In this document: piece after piece, positions 1 to 5,509 of the stretch
How positions within the stretch are numbered: position 1 is the stretch's first letter
How the letters are laid out: every line of letters begins with the position of its first letter
Source of the DNA: Alphaproteobacteria bacterium
GTDB taxonomy: Bacteria > Pseudomonadota > Alphaproteobacteria > Rhizobiales > Devosiaceae
Assembly: GCA_024279575.1 (NCBI GenBank)
Contig: JAJRRJ010000239.1
Span: forward strand, 1 to 5,967
Length of the DNA stretch: 5,967 nucleotides
Direction: 5' to 3'
Made by a program: the position numbers and the translations under genes
The notes under the pieces: model-generated
Databases searched by the model: none
Seen by the model: the letters and a program-made list of their open reading frames with translations, nothing else
Told to the model about the DNA's origin: nothing

Positions 1-1
1 C

Positions 2-673
2 CACGTGGACTTTGTGGTTGTTGAGGAAAACATTCACTATTCCCTGTGCGCAGTAAAGGGCGTTGGCAGGCAGGTGGCGGAACATATTGTTGAAGCGCGG
101 GGGACAAAACCGTTCCTTGATCTGGCTGACTTCGCTGGCCGGATGAATCCAAAATTTATCAGTCGCCGCACATTGGAGGCGTTGGTAAATGCGGGGGCAT
201 TTGACACTCTGGTTCCCCATCGCGAACAGGCCTCTGCGGCGCTGGAGTCCATTGTTGGCACTGCCCAACGTGCGGCCAGCAATCGGCAAAATGGCATTTT
301 CGACATGTTTGAAGTTGAAAAGCCGCAACCAATTATTCTCAATCCCGATTTCAAGCGTTGGACAAATGTTCAGCGTTTGGAACTAGAGCATGTTGCCATC
401 GGATTTCATTTGTCAGGGCACCCGCTTGATGATTATGCCGATTTACTCAGCCAACATGCCATCCAGACATGGCGGGAGCTTGAGGTTCTGCTTAAAGAAG
501 GGGACAGGGCATGCAAGCTTGGAGCCACCATTGTTGCCCGACAGGACAGGCGGACAAAAAAGGGGACGCCAATGGCGGTATTGACGCTCTCGGATCCAAC
601 GGGCAGTTTTGAATGCCTGATGTTTTCTGAACAGATAGCGAAATTTGGCCAAATACTGGAAGTGGGTATGTAA
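2..673 (+). CDS. dnaE: DNA polymerase III alpha subunit, C-terminal part, ended by a premature stop
   Basis: Catalytic subunit of the replicative DNA polymerase III holoenzyme. The window opens inside the gene, so the PHP and polymerase palm/finger regions lie upstream. Counting from the Met at position 5, residues about 8-70 are the helix-hairpin-helix region (LCAVKGVG, then FISRRTLEALVNAGAFD). QNGIFDMF at 287-310 sits where the internal beta-clamp-binding motif of the family lies (QADMF in E. coli). LSGHPLDDY and then CKLGATIVARQDRRTKKG to FECLMFSEQI are the start of the OB-fold. The reading frame stops at TAA 671-673, inside or just after the OB-fold, yet recognisable dnaE sequence continues in the same frame to 985. 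A full-length protein would therefore need readthrough, unless the stop is a sequence error. The family assignment is firm; whether this product is functional is unclear. Confidence 0.93.
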   Translation, partial: HVDFVVVEENIHYSLCAVKGVGRQVAEHIVEARGTKPFLDLADFAGRMNPKFISRRTLEALVNAGAFDTLVPHREQASAALESIVGTAQRAASNRQNGIFDMFEVEKPQPIILNPDFKRWTNVQRLELEHVAIGFHLSGHPLDDYADLLSQHAIQTWRELEVLLKEGDRACKLGATIVARQDRRTKKGTPMAVLTLSDPTGSFECLMFSEQIAKFGQILEVGM

Positions 674-985
674 GCAATTTTAACGGTTGAAGCTGAGGCA
701 AATTCAGACGGCATTCGTTTGCGTTTGTTAAGTGCCAGTTCGCTGGAAAATATTGCACAAAACACGCAAAGGTCCATGACCATATTTGTCAATGAGCAAA
801 AGTGCCTGGGCCCGGTGGCCAAACTGTTACAAAAAGGGGGCAACGGCTCAGTGTTTCTTGTAGCAAAATCAGCGGATGGCAAAGATGAAAGCCAGATCCA
901 ACTTGCCGGAAAATACACCTTGAATGCGGACCTTGTGGGAGGAATTAAGTCCATCGCCGGGGTGAATGATGTGGAACTGGTATAG
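674..985 (+). pseudogene. dnaE: dnaE 3' remainder, in frame beyond the internal stop
   Basis: This stretch continues the dnaE frame without any shift. It reads AILTVEAEANSDGIRLRLLS (last OB-fold strand), then ASSLENIAQ, and ends with GGIKSIAGVNDVELV before TAG 983-985. The ending matches the usual alphaproteobacterial DnaE C-terminus of the form 'ipGV..VE'. In the E. coli enzyme the extreme C-terminal domain binds the tau subunit of the clamp loader, so truncation at 673 would probably cost that contact. No convincing start with a Shine-Dalgarno follows the stop: TTG 719 and ATG 776 are the nearest in-frame candidates. Independent expression is therefore unlikely. There are no further stops or frameshifts, so the lesion is either very recent, a base-call error, or tolerated. 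Confidence 0.8.
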
Positions 986-1007
986 CAAGGACGTTCTACT
1001 GGATATT

Positions 1008-1035
1008 CGTTCATGGTTTTGCGACAACATGAACG
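1008..1035. repeat. 8-bp perfect inverted repeat between dnaE and rpsB
   Basis: CGTTCATG (1008-1015) and CATGAACG (1028-1035) are perfect reverse complements separated by 12 bases. The dyad begins 22 bases after the dnaE stop and ends one base before the candidate -35 element of rpsB. No T-run follows it, so it is not a standard intrinsic terminator. It could be a protein-binding operator or a hairpin at the end of the dnaE transcript. The symmetry is seen directly; the function is inferred. Confidence 0.5.
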
Positions 1036-1064
1036 CTTGCACCATTGATGCGGATGGGGTATAT
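1036..1064 (+). promoter_or_regulatory. candidate sigma-70 promoter for rpsB
   Basis: CTTGCA (1036-1041), a 17-base spacer and GTATAT (1059-1064) compare with the alphaproteobacterial housekeeping consensus CTTGAC-N17-CTATAT: 4 of 6 and 5 of 6 matches at the consensus spacing. Transcription would begin near 1071, giving an rpsB leader of about 130 bases that contains the structures described below. The match was found by eye and short motifs like this arise by chance. Confidence 0.4.
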
Positions 1065-1084
1065 GCCGCGCGACTAAATTCACA

Positions 1085-1170
1085 CACGGGTGGTGACACA
1101 TCAAATTCATGGTGTTTCTTCCGGTGAACAAATGATCCCGAAAAGGATTGTTTTTTGCAATTCCCCCGTG
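1085..1170 (+). promoter_or_regulatory. possible structured rpsB leader RNA
   Basis: CACGGG (1085-1090) can pair with CCCGTG (1165-1170). This would close an 86-base loop that contains the hairpin at 1130-1153 and ends 15 bases before the Shine-Dalgarno. A closed, structured element just upstream of an S2 start is the type of arrangement used for autogenous control of ribosomal protein operons, which is established for rpsB-tsf in gammaproteobacteria. I cannot match it to a named RNA family, and the long-range stem is only 6 bp. Confidence 0.3.
1130..1156 (+). terminator. hairpin with T-run, terminator or attenuator candidate
   Basis: AAATGATCC (1130-1138) pairs with GGATTGTTT (1145-1153) through 9 pairs, two of them G-U, around the loop CGAAAA. 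The six-T run 1151-1156 starts inside the 3' arm and runs past it. The stem is AU-rich and only moderately stable, so it would be a weak intrinsic terminator. It lies 44 bases before rpsB, so it could end dnaE transcripts or attenuate transcription into rpsB. Confidence 0.35.
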
Positions 1171-1185
1171 GAGGACATAACCGGT

Positions 1186-1192
1186 AAAGGAG
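1186..1192 (+). promoter_or_regulatory. Shine-Dalgarno of rpsB
   Basis: AAAGGAG lies 8 bases before ATG 1201. It decides the start, because the frame stays open upstream to at least GTG 1090, while only the 1201 start has a good ribosome site and gives the conserved S2 N-terminus MALPDFSIRQLLEAGVHFGH. Confidence 0.85.
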
Positions 1193-1200
1193 CAGGCCCA

Positions 1201-2268
1201 ATGGCATTGCCAGATTTTTCTATTCGTCAACTTCTCGAAGCAGGTGTACATTTTGGACACCAAAAAAGCCGCTGGAACCCAAAGATGGAACGCTTCATCT
1301 TCGGTACGCGCAATAATATTCACATTATGGATTTAAGTCAGACAGTTCCAATGCTCTATCAGGCATTGCAACTGGTTTCTGATGTGGTGGCCGATGGTGG
1401 GCGCGTGCTGTTTGTAGGCACCAAGCGCCAGGCCGCGCCAATTGTTGCAGCTGCCGCGCAACAGTCCGCGCAATATTATGTGAATTCCCGCTGGCTTGGC
1501 GGCATGCTGACTAATTGGCAGACCATTTCCAAATCTATTGCCCGGTTGCGTGAACTTGAAACGCTTGAGCAGGGTGGCAATGAAGGCCTGACCAAAAAAG
1601 AACTTTTGCATCTTTCTCGCGAAAAAGCGCGCCTCGACCGCGATCTTGGTGGCATTAAAGACATGGGTAATGTGCCTTCTGTGTTGTTTGTTATTGATAC
1701 AAACAAAGAAGCAATTGCAATCCTTGAAGCCCGTCGCCTGGGTATTCCTGTCGTTGCAGTTATTGACTCCAATTGCGATCCCGACGATGCGGATCTGCCA
1801 TTCCCTGGCAACGACGATGCTGCCCGCGCCATTGAACTGTATTGCGATCTGATTGCCAGAGCTGCATTGGATGGCATTGCGCGTTCGTCAACTGATCATG
1901 GAGCTGATCTTGGGGCGCAGGTGCAGGCGCCGATTGAAGAAGTTGTTGCAGCAGAGCCAGTAGCGGCTGAGCCAGTAGCAGAAGAAGCGCCAGTTGCCGA
2001 ACCAGTTCCGGTTGCTAAAGCTGAATCAGAGGCTTCTAAACCAATGTTTGTTGCTCCTGAGGGTGAACCCGATGATTTGAAAAAAATCAGTGGTGTTGGA
2101 CCGGTAATTGAAAAAAAGCTGCATGCATTGGGAATTACCAAATATGCACAGGTCGCCGCCTTTACAACTCAGGAAATTGAACAAGTGGATGCTGATCTGA
2201 ATTTTAAGGGCCGTATCGAGCGTGATGACTGGCTCAAACAGGCCGCTCAGTTGGCCAAAGACGTTTAG
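1201..2268 (+). CDS. rpsB: 30S ribosomal protein S2 with C-terminal HhH-like extension
   Basis: S2 is a late-assembling protein of the small ribosomal subunit, bound near the S1 site and needed for mRNA binding. The core (residues 1 to about 235) has the family signatures IRQLLEAGVHFGHQKSRWNPKM, VLFVGTKRQA, NSRWLGGMLTNW and LGIPVVAVIDSNCDPD. The protein is 355 residues, roughly 100 longer than a usual bacterial S2. The extra part is an acidic Ala/Pro/Val-rich linker (about 241-290, with AEPVA repeats) and a compact 65-residue tail (291-355). The tail starts DDLKKISGVGPVIEKKL and contains FKGRIERDDWLKQA. It resembles the helix-hairpin-helix-like tail found on alphaproteobacterial L21 and some other proteins. 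rpsB lies 108 bases ahead of tsf, as in most bacteria. The core assignment is certain; the role of the tail is not known to me. Confidence 0.97.
   Translation: MALPDFSIRQLLEAGVHFGHQKSRWNPKMERFIFGTRNNIHIMDLSQTVPMLYQALQLVSDVVADGGRVLFVGTKRQAAPIVAAAAQQSAQYYVNSRWLGGMLTNWQTISKSIARLRELETLEQGGNEGLTKKELLHLSREKARLDRDLGGIKDMGNVPSVLFVIDTNKEAIAILEARRLGIPVVAVIDSNCDPDDADLPFPGNDDAARAIELYCDLIARAALDGIARSSTDHGADLGAQVQAPIEEVVAAEPVAAEPVAEEAPVAEPVPVAKAESEASKPMFVAPEGEPDDLKKISGVGPVIEKKLHALGITKYAQVAAFTTQEIEQVDADLNFKGRIERDDWLKQAAQLAKDV
1951..1980 (+). repeat. 15-bp tandem repeat in the S2 linker
   Basis: Two adjacent 15-base units (1951-1965 and 1966-1980) are identical at 13 of 15 positions and encode AEPVA twice. 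Degenerate further copies follow (EEAPVAEPVPVA). They form the flexible linker between the S2 core and its C-terminal domain, and such in-frame repeats can change length between strains. Confidence 0.75.
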
Positions 2269-2298
2269 TCTTAAACCTCTTGTAACATATGCATGGCA

Positions 2299-2354
2299 GC
2301 CCGTCATTGACGGGTCGCCAATCGTACCTATCTATTTTGAAAGCCCGTCGGGGC
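2299..2354 (+). promoter_or_regulatory. two hairpins with interchangeable arms in the rpsB-tsf gap
   Basis: CCCGTC (2300-2305) pairs with GACGGG (2309-2314) around a 3-base loop. Downstream, GCCC (2343-2346) pairs with GGGC (2351-2354) around GTCG. The 7-base GCCCGTC occurs twice (2299-2305 and 2343-2349), so GACGGG can pair with either copy. Pairing with the second copy would break the second hairpin, which lies 8 bases before the tsf Shine-Dalgarno. This is compatible with a switch controlling tsf, or with a simple processing or pausing site. No T-run follows either hairpin. Confidence 0.35.
2306..2333 (+). promoter_or_regulatory. candidate internal promoter for tsf
   Basis: ATTGAC (2306-2311), a 16-base spacer and CTATCT (2328-2333) match the alphaproteobacterial consensus CTTGAC-N17-CTATAT at 5 of 6 positions in each element, with a spacer one base short. 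Start of transcription would be near 2340, giving a leader of under 40 bases for tsf. It overlaps the first hairpin of this gap, so one of the two signals may be incidental. Confidence 0.35.
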
Positions 2355-2376
2355 ATGAAAACTAAGGAATAGTCCA

Positions 2377-3300
2377 ATGGCTGTATCTATGGCACAGGTA
2401 AAAGAACTGCGCGAAATGACCGGCGCAGGAATGATGGATTGCAAAAACGCACTTGTAGAAACCGATGGCGACATCGAAGCTGCAATTGATTGGTTGCGCT
2501 CAAAAGGTTTGGCAAAGGCCGCAAAAAAGGCCGGGCGGGTTGCCGCTGAAGGTCTGGTTGGTGTTGCAACCAACGGCACAACTGGCGCAGTTGTGGAAGT
2601 GAATTCTGAAACTGACTTTGTTGCGCGTAACGAAGAGTTTCAGAAAATTGTCTCAACCATTGCCACATTGGCTCTGGAGGGGGGCACAGATGCTGACACG
2701 CTCAACGCAATGCAATACCCCGGTTCTGGAAAAAGCGTTGCCGATACGGTTACAGCCGCTATTGCAAAAATTGGCGAAAACATGGGGTTGCGTCGCAGTT
2801 CTGTTCTCTCTGTGGACGATGGTGTGGTCGCATCCTATATTCATAACGCCTCTGCAGACGGTCTTGGCCGTATGGGGGTTTTGGTTGCACTTCAATCCAC
2901 CGGAGACAAGGAAGTTTTGCTCGCGCTTGGCAAGCAAGTTGCCATGCATATCGCTGCAATCAATCCTCTGGCAATTTCTTCTGATGATGTGGATGAAGCC
3001 GTTGTCGCGCGTGAAAGAGCCGTATTTACCGAGCAGGCAAATGCCTCCGGGAAGCCTGCTGAAATTGTTGCAAAAATGGTCGATGGACGTATTCGCAAGT
3101 TTTTTGCCGAAGTATGTTTGCTCGAACAGGTTTTTGTAATTGATGGTGAAAGCAAGGTCGGCAATTTCATTGAAGCAAAAGCCAAGGAAGCAGGGGCAGA
3201 TATCAAGCTGACCGGTTTTGTCCGTATGGCTCTTGGTGATGGAATCGAAAAAGAAGAAAGTGATTTCGCAGCGGAGGTTGCCGCAGCCGCAGGCACCTAG
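2377..3300 (+). CDS. tsf: translation elongation factor Ts
   Basis: EF-Ts is the nucleotide exchange factor that releases GDP from EF-Tu so that it can bind GTP and aminoacyl-tRNA again. The 307-residue product has the N-terminal UBA-like domain (residues 5-45, VKELREMTGAGMMDCKNAL and DIEAAIDWLRSKG). TDFVARNEEF at 79-88 is the EF-Tu contact loop. Two core subdomains follow (NMGLRRSSVL, then VAMHIAAINPLAI and a helical section). Length and motifs are those of a full, intact family member. The start at 2377 is supported by TAAGGA at 2363-2368, 8 bases upstream; a second ATG at 2389 would remove four residues and has no such site. The gene ends in tandem stops, TAG followed directly by TAA (3298-3303). 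Confidence 0.97.
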   Translation: MAVSMAQVKELREMTGAGMMDCKNALVETDGDIEAAIDWLRSKGLAKAAKKAGRVAAEGLVGVATNGTTGAVVEVNSETDFVARNEEFQKIVSTIATLALEGGTDADTLNAMQYPGSGKSVADTVTAAIAKIGENMGLRRSSVLSVDDGVVASYIHNASADGLGRMGVLVALQSTGDKEVLLALGKQVAMHIAAINPLAISSDDVDEAVVARERAVFTEQANASGKPAEIVAKMVDGRIRKFFAEVCLLEQVFVIDGESKVGNFIEAKAKEAGADIKLTGFVRMALGDGIEKEESDFAAEVAAAAGT

Positions 3301-3307
3301 TAAAAGG

Positions 3308-3345
3308 TTCCCGATTTGAGATTCTTCCCGAAAATTTGGTCGGGA
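3308..3345 (+). promoter_or_regulatory. small hairpin with a duplicated 5' arm, tsf-pyrH gap
   Basis: TCCCGA (3326-3331) pairs with TCGGGA (3340-3345) around an 8-base loop. The heptamer TTCCCGA also occurs at 3308-3314, so the 3' arm has two alternative partners. The hairpin ends 16 bases before the chosen pyrH start and is not followed by a T-run. It could affect coupling of pyrH to tsf; the pairing is visible but a function is not shown. Confidence 0.3.
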
Positions 3346-3361
3346 CAATTTGGGGGCCGTA

Positions 3362-4075
3362 TTGGCTGATATTCCATATAAACGAATTCTTCTAAAGGTT
3401 TCCGGCGAGGCTCTTGCCGGAGACCAGAATTTTGGCATCGAAGCCAAGTTTTTGTCCTCAGTTGCCGCCCAGATTGTTGAAACCTCTCGCCAGGGCGTTC
3501 AGATTGCCATTGTAATTGGTGCCGGAAATATTTTCCGAGGGCTGAAAGTTGCCGCCGAGGGTGGGGACCGGGTTACTGGCGATCTGATGGGCATGCTTGG
3601 CACCGTGATAAAGTCGTTGGCCCTTGGTCAGGAAATTTGCAAACAGGGCGTGGACGCAAAAGTTTTTTCGTCGGTTTCCATGCATTCGGTTGCGGATGTC
3701 TTTACTGCGCTGGATGCAAAACGTGCGCTTAAAAGCGGGCAGGTTGTAATTTGCGGCGGTGGCACCGGAAATCCATTTTTTACCACAGACACAGCCGCAG
3801 CCCTTAAGGCCATTGAACTGGATTGTGATATATTGCTCAAGGGAACCAAGGTTGACGGGATTTATTCCGCTGATCCGGAAAAAGACCCAAATGCCTCGCG
3901 TTTTGAAACCATTTCCCATGAGCAGGTCATATCCAAAGATCTCAGGGTAATGGATACAGCAGCATTTGCCCTTGCCCGCGACAACAAATTGCCCATACTG
4001 GTTTATGCACTGGGTGCTTCGGGTGGTTTGTCCGGGGTGTTGCAAGGAAAAGTTCCCTCAACCCGCGTTGGGTAA
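3362..4075 (+). CDS. pyrH: UMP kinase (uridylate kinase)
   Basis: Bacterial hexameric UMP kinase of the amino-acid kinase fold, which phosphorylates UMP to UDP with ATP in the cytoplasm. From the TTG at 3362 the protein is 237 residues, normal for the family. Signatures are YKRILLKVSGEAL (6-18), GAGNIFRG (53-60, usually GGGN), GDLMGMLGTVIKSLAL (73-88), GTGNPFFTTD (134-143), LLKGTKVDGIYSADP (158-172) and VMDTAAFALARDNKLPI near the C-terminus. The start is a TTG in either case: TTG 3362 gives MADIPYKRILL with GGGGG 5 bases upstream, while TTG 3350 adds four residues and has a poorer site. Within the UMP-binding helix the usual ATV(I/M)N reads GTVIK, an unusual pair of changes. The stop TAA 4073-4075 overlaps an ATG in the frr frame. 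Confidence 0.95.
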   Translation: MADIPYKRILLKVSGEALAGDQNFGIEAKFLSSVAAQIVETSRQGVQIAIVIGAGNIFRGLKVAAEGGDRVTGDLMGMLGTVIKSLALGQEICKQGVDAKVFSSVSMHSVADVFTALDAKRALKSGQVVICGGGTGNPFFTTDTAAALKAIELDCDILLKGTKVDGIYSADPEKDPNASRFETISHEQVISKDLRVMDTAAFALARDNKLPILVYALGASGGLSGVLQGKVPSTRVG

Positions 4076-4104
4076 TGCCCAAAATTAGTCAGATCGGAAT
4101 AAAA

Positions 4105-4665
4105 ATGTCAGATACATTTTCAATTGATGCGCTTAAATCACGAATGGATAAAACCATTGAATCCCTGCAAAGTGAATTGAGTGGTTTGCGGACCGGGCGC
4201 GCCAGCGCCAATATGCTTGAGCCTGTCATGGTTGATGCTTACGGCTCCCCCATGCCCCTTAGTCAGGTTGCCACAGTGACCGTTCCTGAGTCGCGAATGA
4301 TTTCGGTACAGGTGTGGGATAAATCTTTAGCAATCGCAGTTGATAAAGCAATTCGTGATTCAAATCTTGGTCTTAACCCGATCTCGGAGGGGACGCTTAT
4401 TCGTGTGCCACTTCCTGAACTGAATGAAGAACGTCGACGTGAATTAAGCAAAGTCGCCAGCACATATGCAGAGCAGGCCCGTGTGGCAGTACGTCATATT
4501 CGGCGCGACGGAATGGACAACTTAAAAAAATCGGAGAAGGATGGGGACATTTCACAGGACGAAATGCACACCCATGCCGATGCTGTTCAAAAGGCGACCG
4601 ACGCTGCTATCACCAAAATTGATACGATGACAGCGACTAAAGAACAGGAAATTATGCAGGTATAA
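4105..4665 (+). CDS. frr: ribosome recycling factor
   Basis: RRF splits post-termination 70S ribosomes together with EF-G, freeing subunits for new initiation. The 186-residue product is the normal length and has the two-domain RRF pattern: GLRTGRAS (27-34) in the three-helix stalk, the beta-rich domain (EPVMVDAYGSPMPLSQVATV to IRVPLPELNEERRRELSK), then VRHIRRDGMDNLKKSEKDG and DEMHTHADAVQKATD in the returning helices. The start at ATG 4105 gives the canonical MSDTFSIDALKSRM. It has only a weak GGA 6 bases upstream. ATG 4075, which overlaps the pyrH stop, would add ten residues not typical of the family. The junction with pyrH (29 bases) suggests cotranscription. Confidence 0.96.
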   Translation: MSDTFSIDALKSRMDKTIESLQSELSGLRTGRASANMLEPVMVDAYGSPMPLSQVATVTVPESRMISVQVWDKSLAIAVDKAIRDSNLGLNPISEGTLIRVPLPELNEERRRELSKVASTYAEQARVAVRHIRRDGMDNLKKSEKDGDISQDEMHTHADAVQKATDAAITKIDTMTATKEQEIMQV

Positions 4666-4738
4666 ATTGGGCGCGTGCAAACGTATATCCTGCTCTCTTT
4701 CCTTTAAAACCCCGCAGCTTAAAAGTTGACTTGAAAAC

Positions 4739-5509
4739 ATGCCTTTGGAGTCCGCAAAAATTACTATTCCCGACGCCAAAAAAGAGGCGGTGGCAAAACT
4801 ACAAATTCCCGTCCATATCGGTGTCACCATGGATGGGAATGGTCGTTGGGCACAGGCGCGCGGTAAACCCAGAACAGAGGGGCATCGGGAGGGCATAAAG
4901 GCCTTACGAAAACTGGTTGAGTACGCCATACAGTTTGATGTTTCCTACCTCACTGTTTTTAGTTTCAGTTCTGAAAACTGGCGACGACCAAAAAATGAGG
5001 TTGAGTTTATTTTCAAGCTGTTACGGCGCTTTGTGGAATCGGATTTGCAAAAGCTTCACACCAACAATGTGCGCATTCGGATCCTTGGAGACCGTGAGAA
5101 ACTGGAAGCTGGGTTGCAAAAAATCATAGCTCAGGTTGAGAGTAAAACCGCAAGCAACACCGGTCTCAATCTGAATGTGGCATTTAACTATGGAGGACGT
5201 GCCGAGATAACGCTTGCCGTTCGCAAAATTGCTGGTTCTGTAAAGAACGGTGATATTTCCCTTGATGACATAAATGAAAATCTCGTGGCAGAAACCCTGT
5301 TTACCAGCCAAATTCCAGATCCGGATTTGCTTATCCGTACCGGGGGAGAGCAGCGAACATCCAACTTTCTGGTTTGGCAATCTGCCTATGCGGAATTGGT
5401 ATTTTTAGAGGTTTTGTGGCCGGACTTTGGCGAAAGTAACTTCGTCCATGCCCTTGAGATTTATTCTTCGCGCCAGCGCCGTTTTGGCGGAATTGAAGCT
5501 GTGTCATGA
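4739..5509 (+). CDS. uppS: undecaprenyl diphosphate synthase (cis-prenyltransferase)
   Basis: Adds isopentenyl units in cis to farnesyl diphosphate, giving the C55 carrier lipid for peptidoglycan and other wall polymers. The 256-residue protein has every family motif: HIGVTMDGNGRWAQARG (MDGNGRW 31-37, with the catalytic Asp at 32), FSFSSENWRRP (74-84), NYGGRAEI (150-157), IPDPDLLIRTGGEQRTSNF (192-210) and VLWPDF (225-230), ending with RQRRFGG. The first in-frame ATG after a stop codon at 4727-4729 is 4739, and it has no evident Shine-Dalgarno, so translation may be weak or coupled to frr. The 73-base gap after frr contains a pyrimidine tract but no convincing promoter or terminator. The TGA stop overlaps the next ATG. 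Confidence 0.95.
   Translation: MPLESAKITIPDAKKEAVAKLQIPVHIGVTMDGNGRWAQARGKPRTEGHREGIKALRKLVEYAIQFDVSYLTVFSFSSENWRRPKNEVEFIFKLLRRFVESDLQKLHTNNVRIRILGDREKLEAGLQKIIAQVESKTASNTGLNLNVAFNYGGRAEITLAVRKIAGSVKNGDISLDDINENLVAETLFTSQIPDPDLLIRTGGEQRTSNFLVWQSAYAELVFLEVLWPDFGESNFVHALEIYSSRQRRFGGIEAVS

Noticed and set aside
671..673. Reassigned stop codon or programmed recoding in dnaE
   Set aside because: TAA, TAG and TGA all act as normal stops at family-appropriate ends elsewhere in the window. The bases after TAA do not form a classical readthrough context, and there is no frame change as in frameshifting.
719..985. Independent small gene starting at TTG 719
   Set aside because: Its protein is the ordinary DnaE C-terminus continuing the upstream frame, with no Shine-Dalgarno before the TTG.
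1090..1200. Longer rpsB start at GTG 1090 or ATG 1132
   Set aside because: The conserved S2 N-terminus and the AAAGGAG site both point to ATG 1201; the upstream residues match no S2 extension known to me and overlap the leader structures.
433..1323. Long open frame on the minus strand (296 codons) across the dnaE-rpsB junction
   Set aside because: It runs antisense to two recognised genes, its translation is rich in Cys, Ser, His and Trp with no family resemblance, and no ribosome site or neighbour supports it.
2653..3447. Minus-strand open frame of 264 codons opposite tsf and the start of pyrH
   Set aside because: It is the shadow of highly conserved coding sequence and has Cys/Asn/Phe-rich, low-plausibility composition.
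4075..4104. Longer frr start at ATG 4075, overlapping the pyrH stop
   Set aside because: It adds ten residues outside the normal RRF N-terminus and lacks a better ribosome site, although coupled reinitiation cannot be wholly excluded.
4722..4753. Promoter ahead of uppS based on GTTGAC at 4725-4730
   Set aside because: No acceptable -10 element lies 15-19 bases downstream, and initiation there would fall inside the uppS coding sequence.
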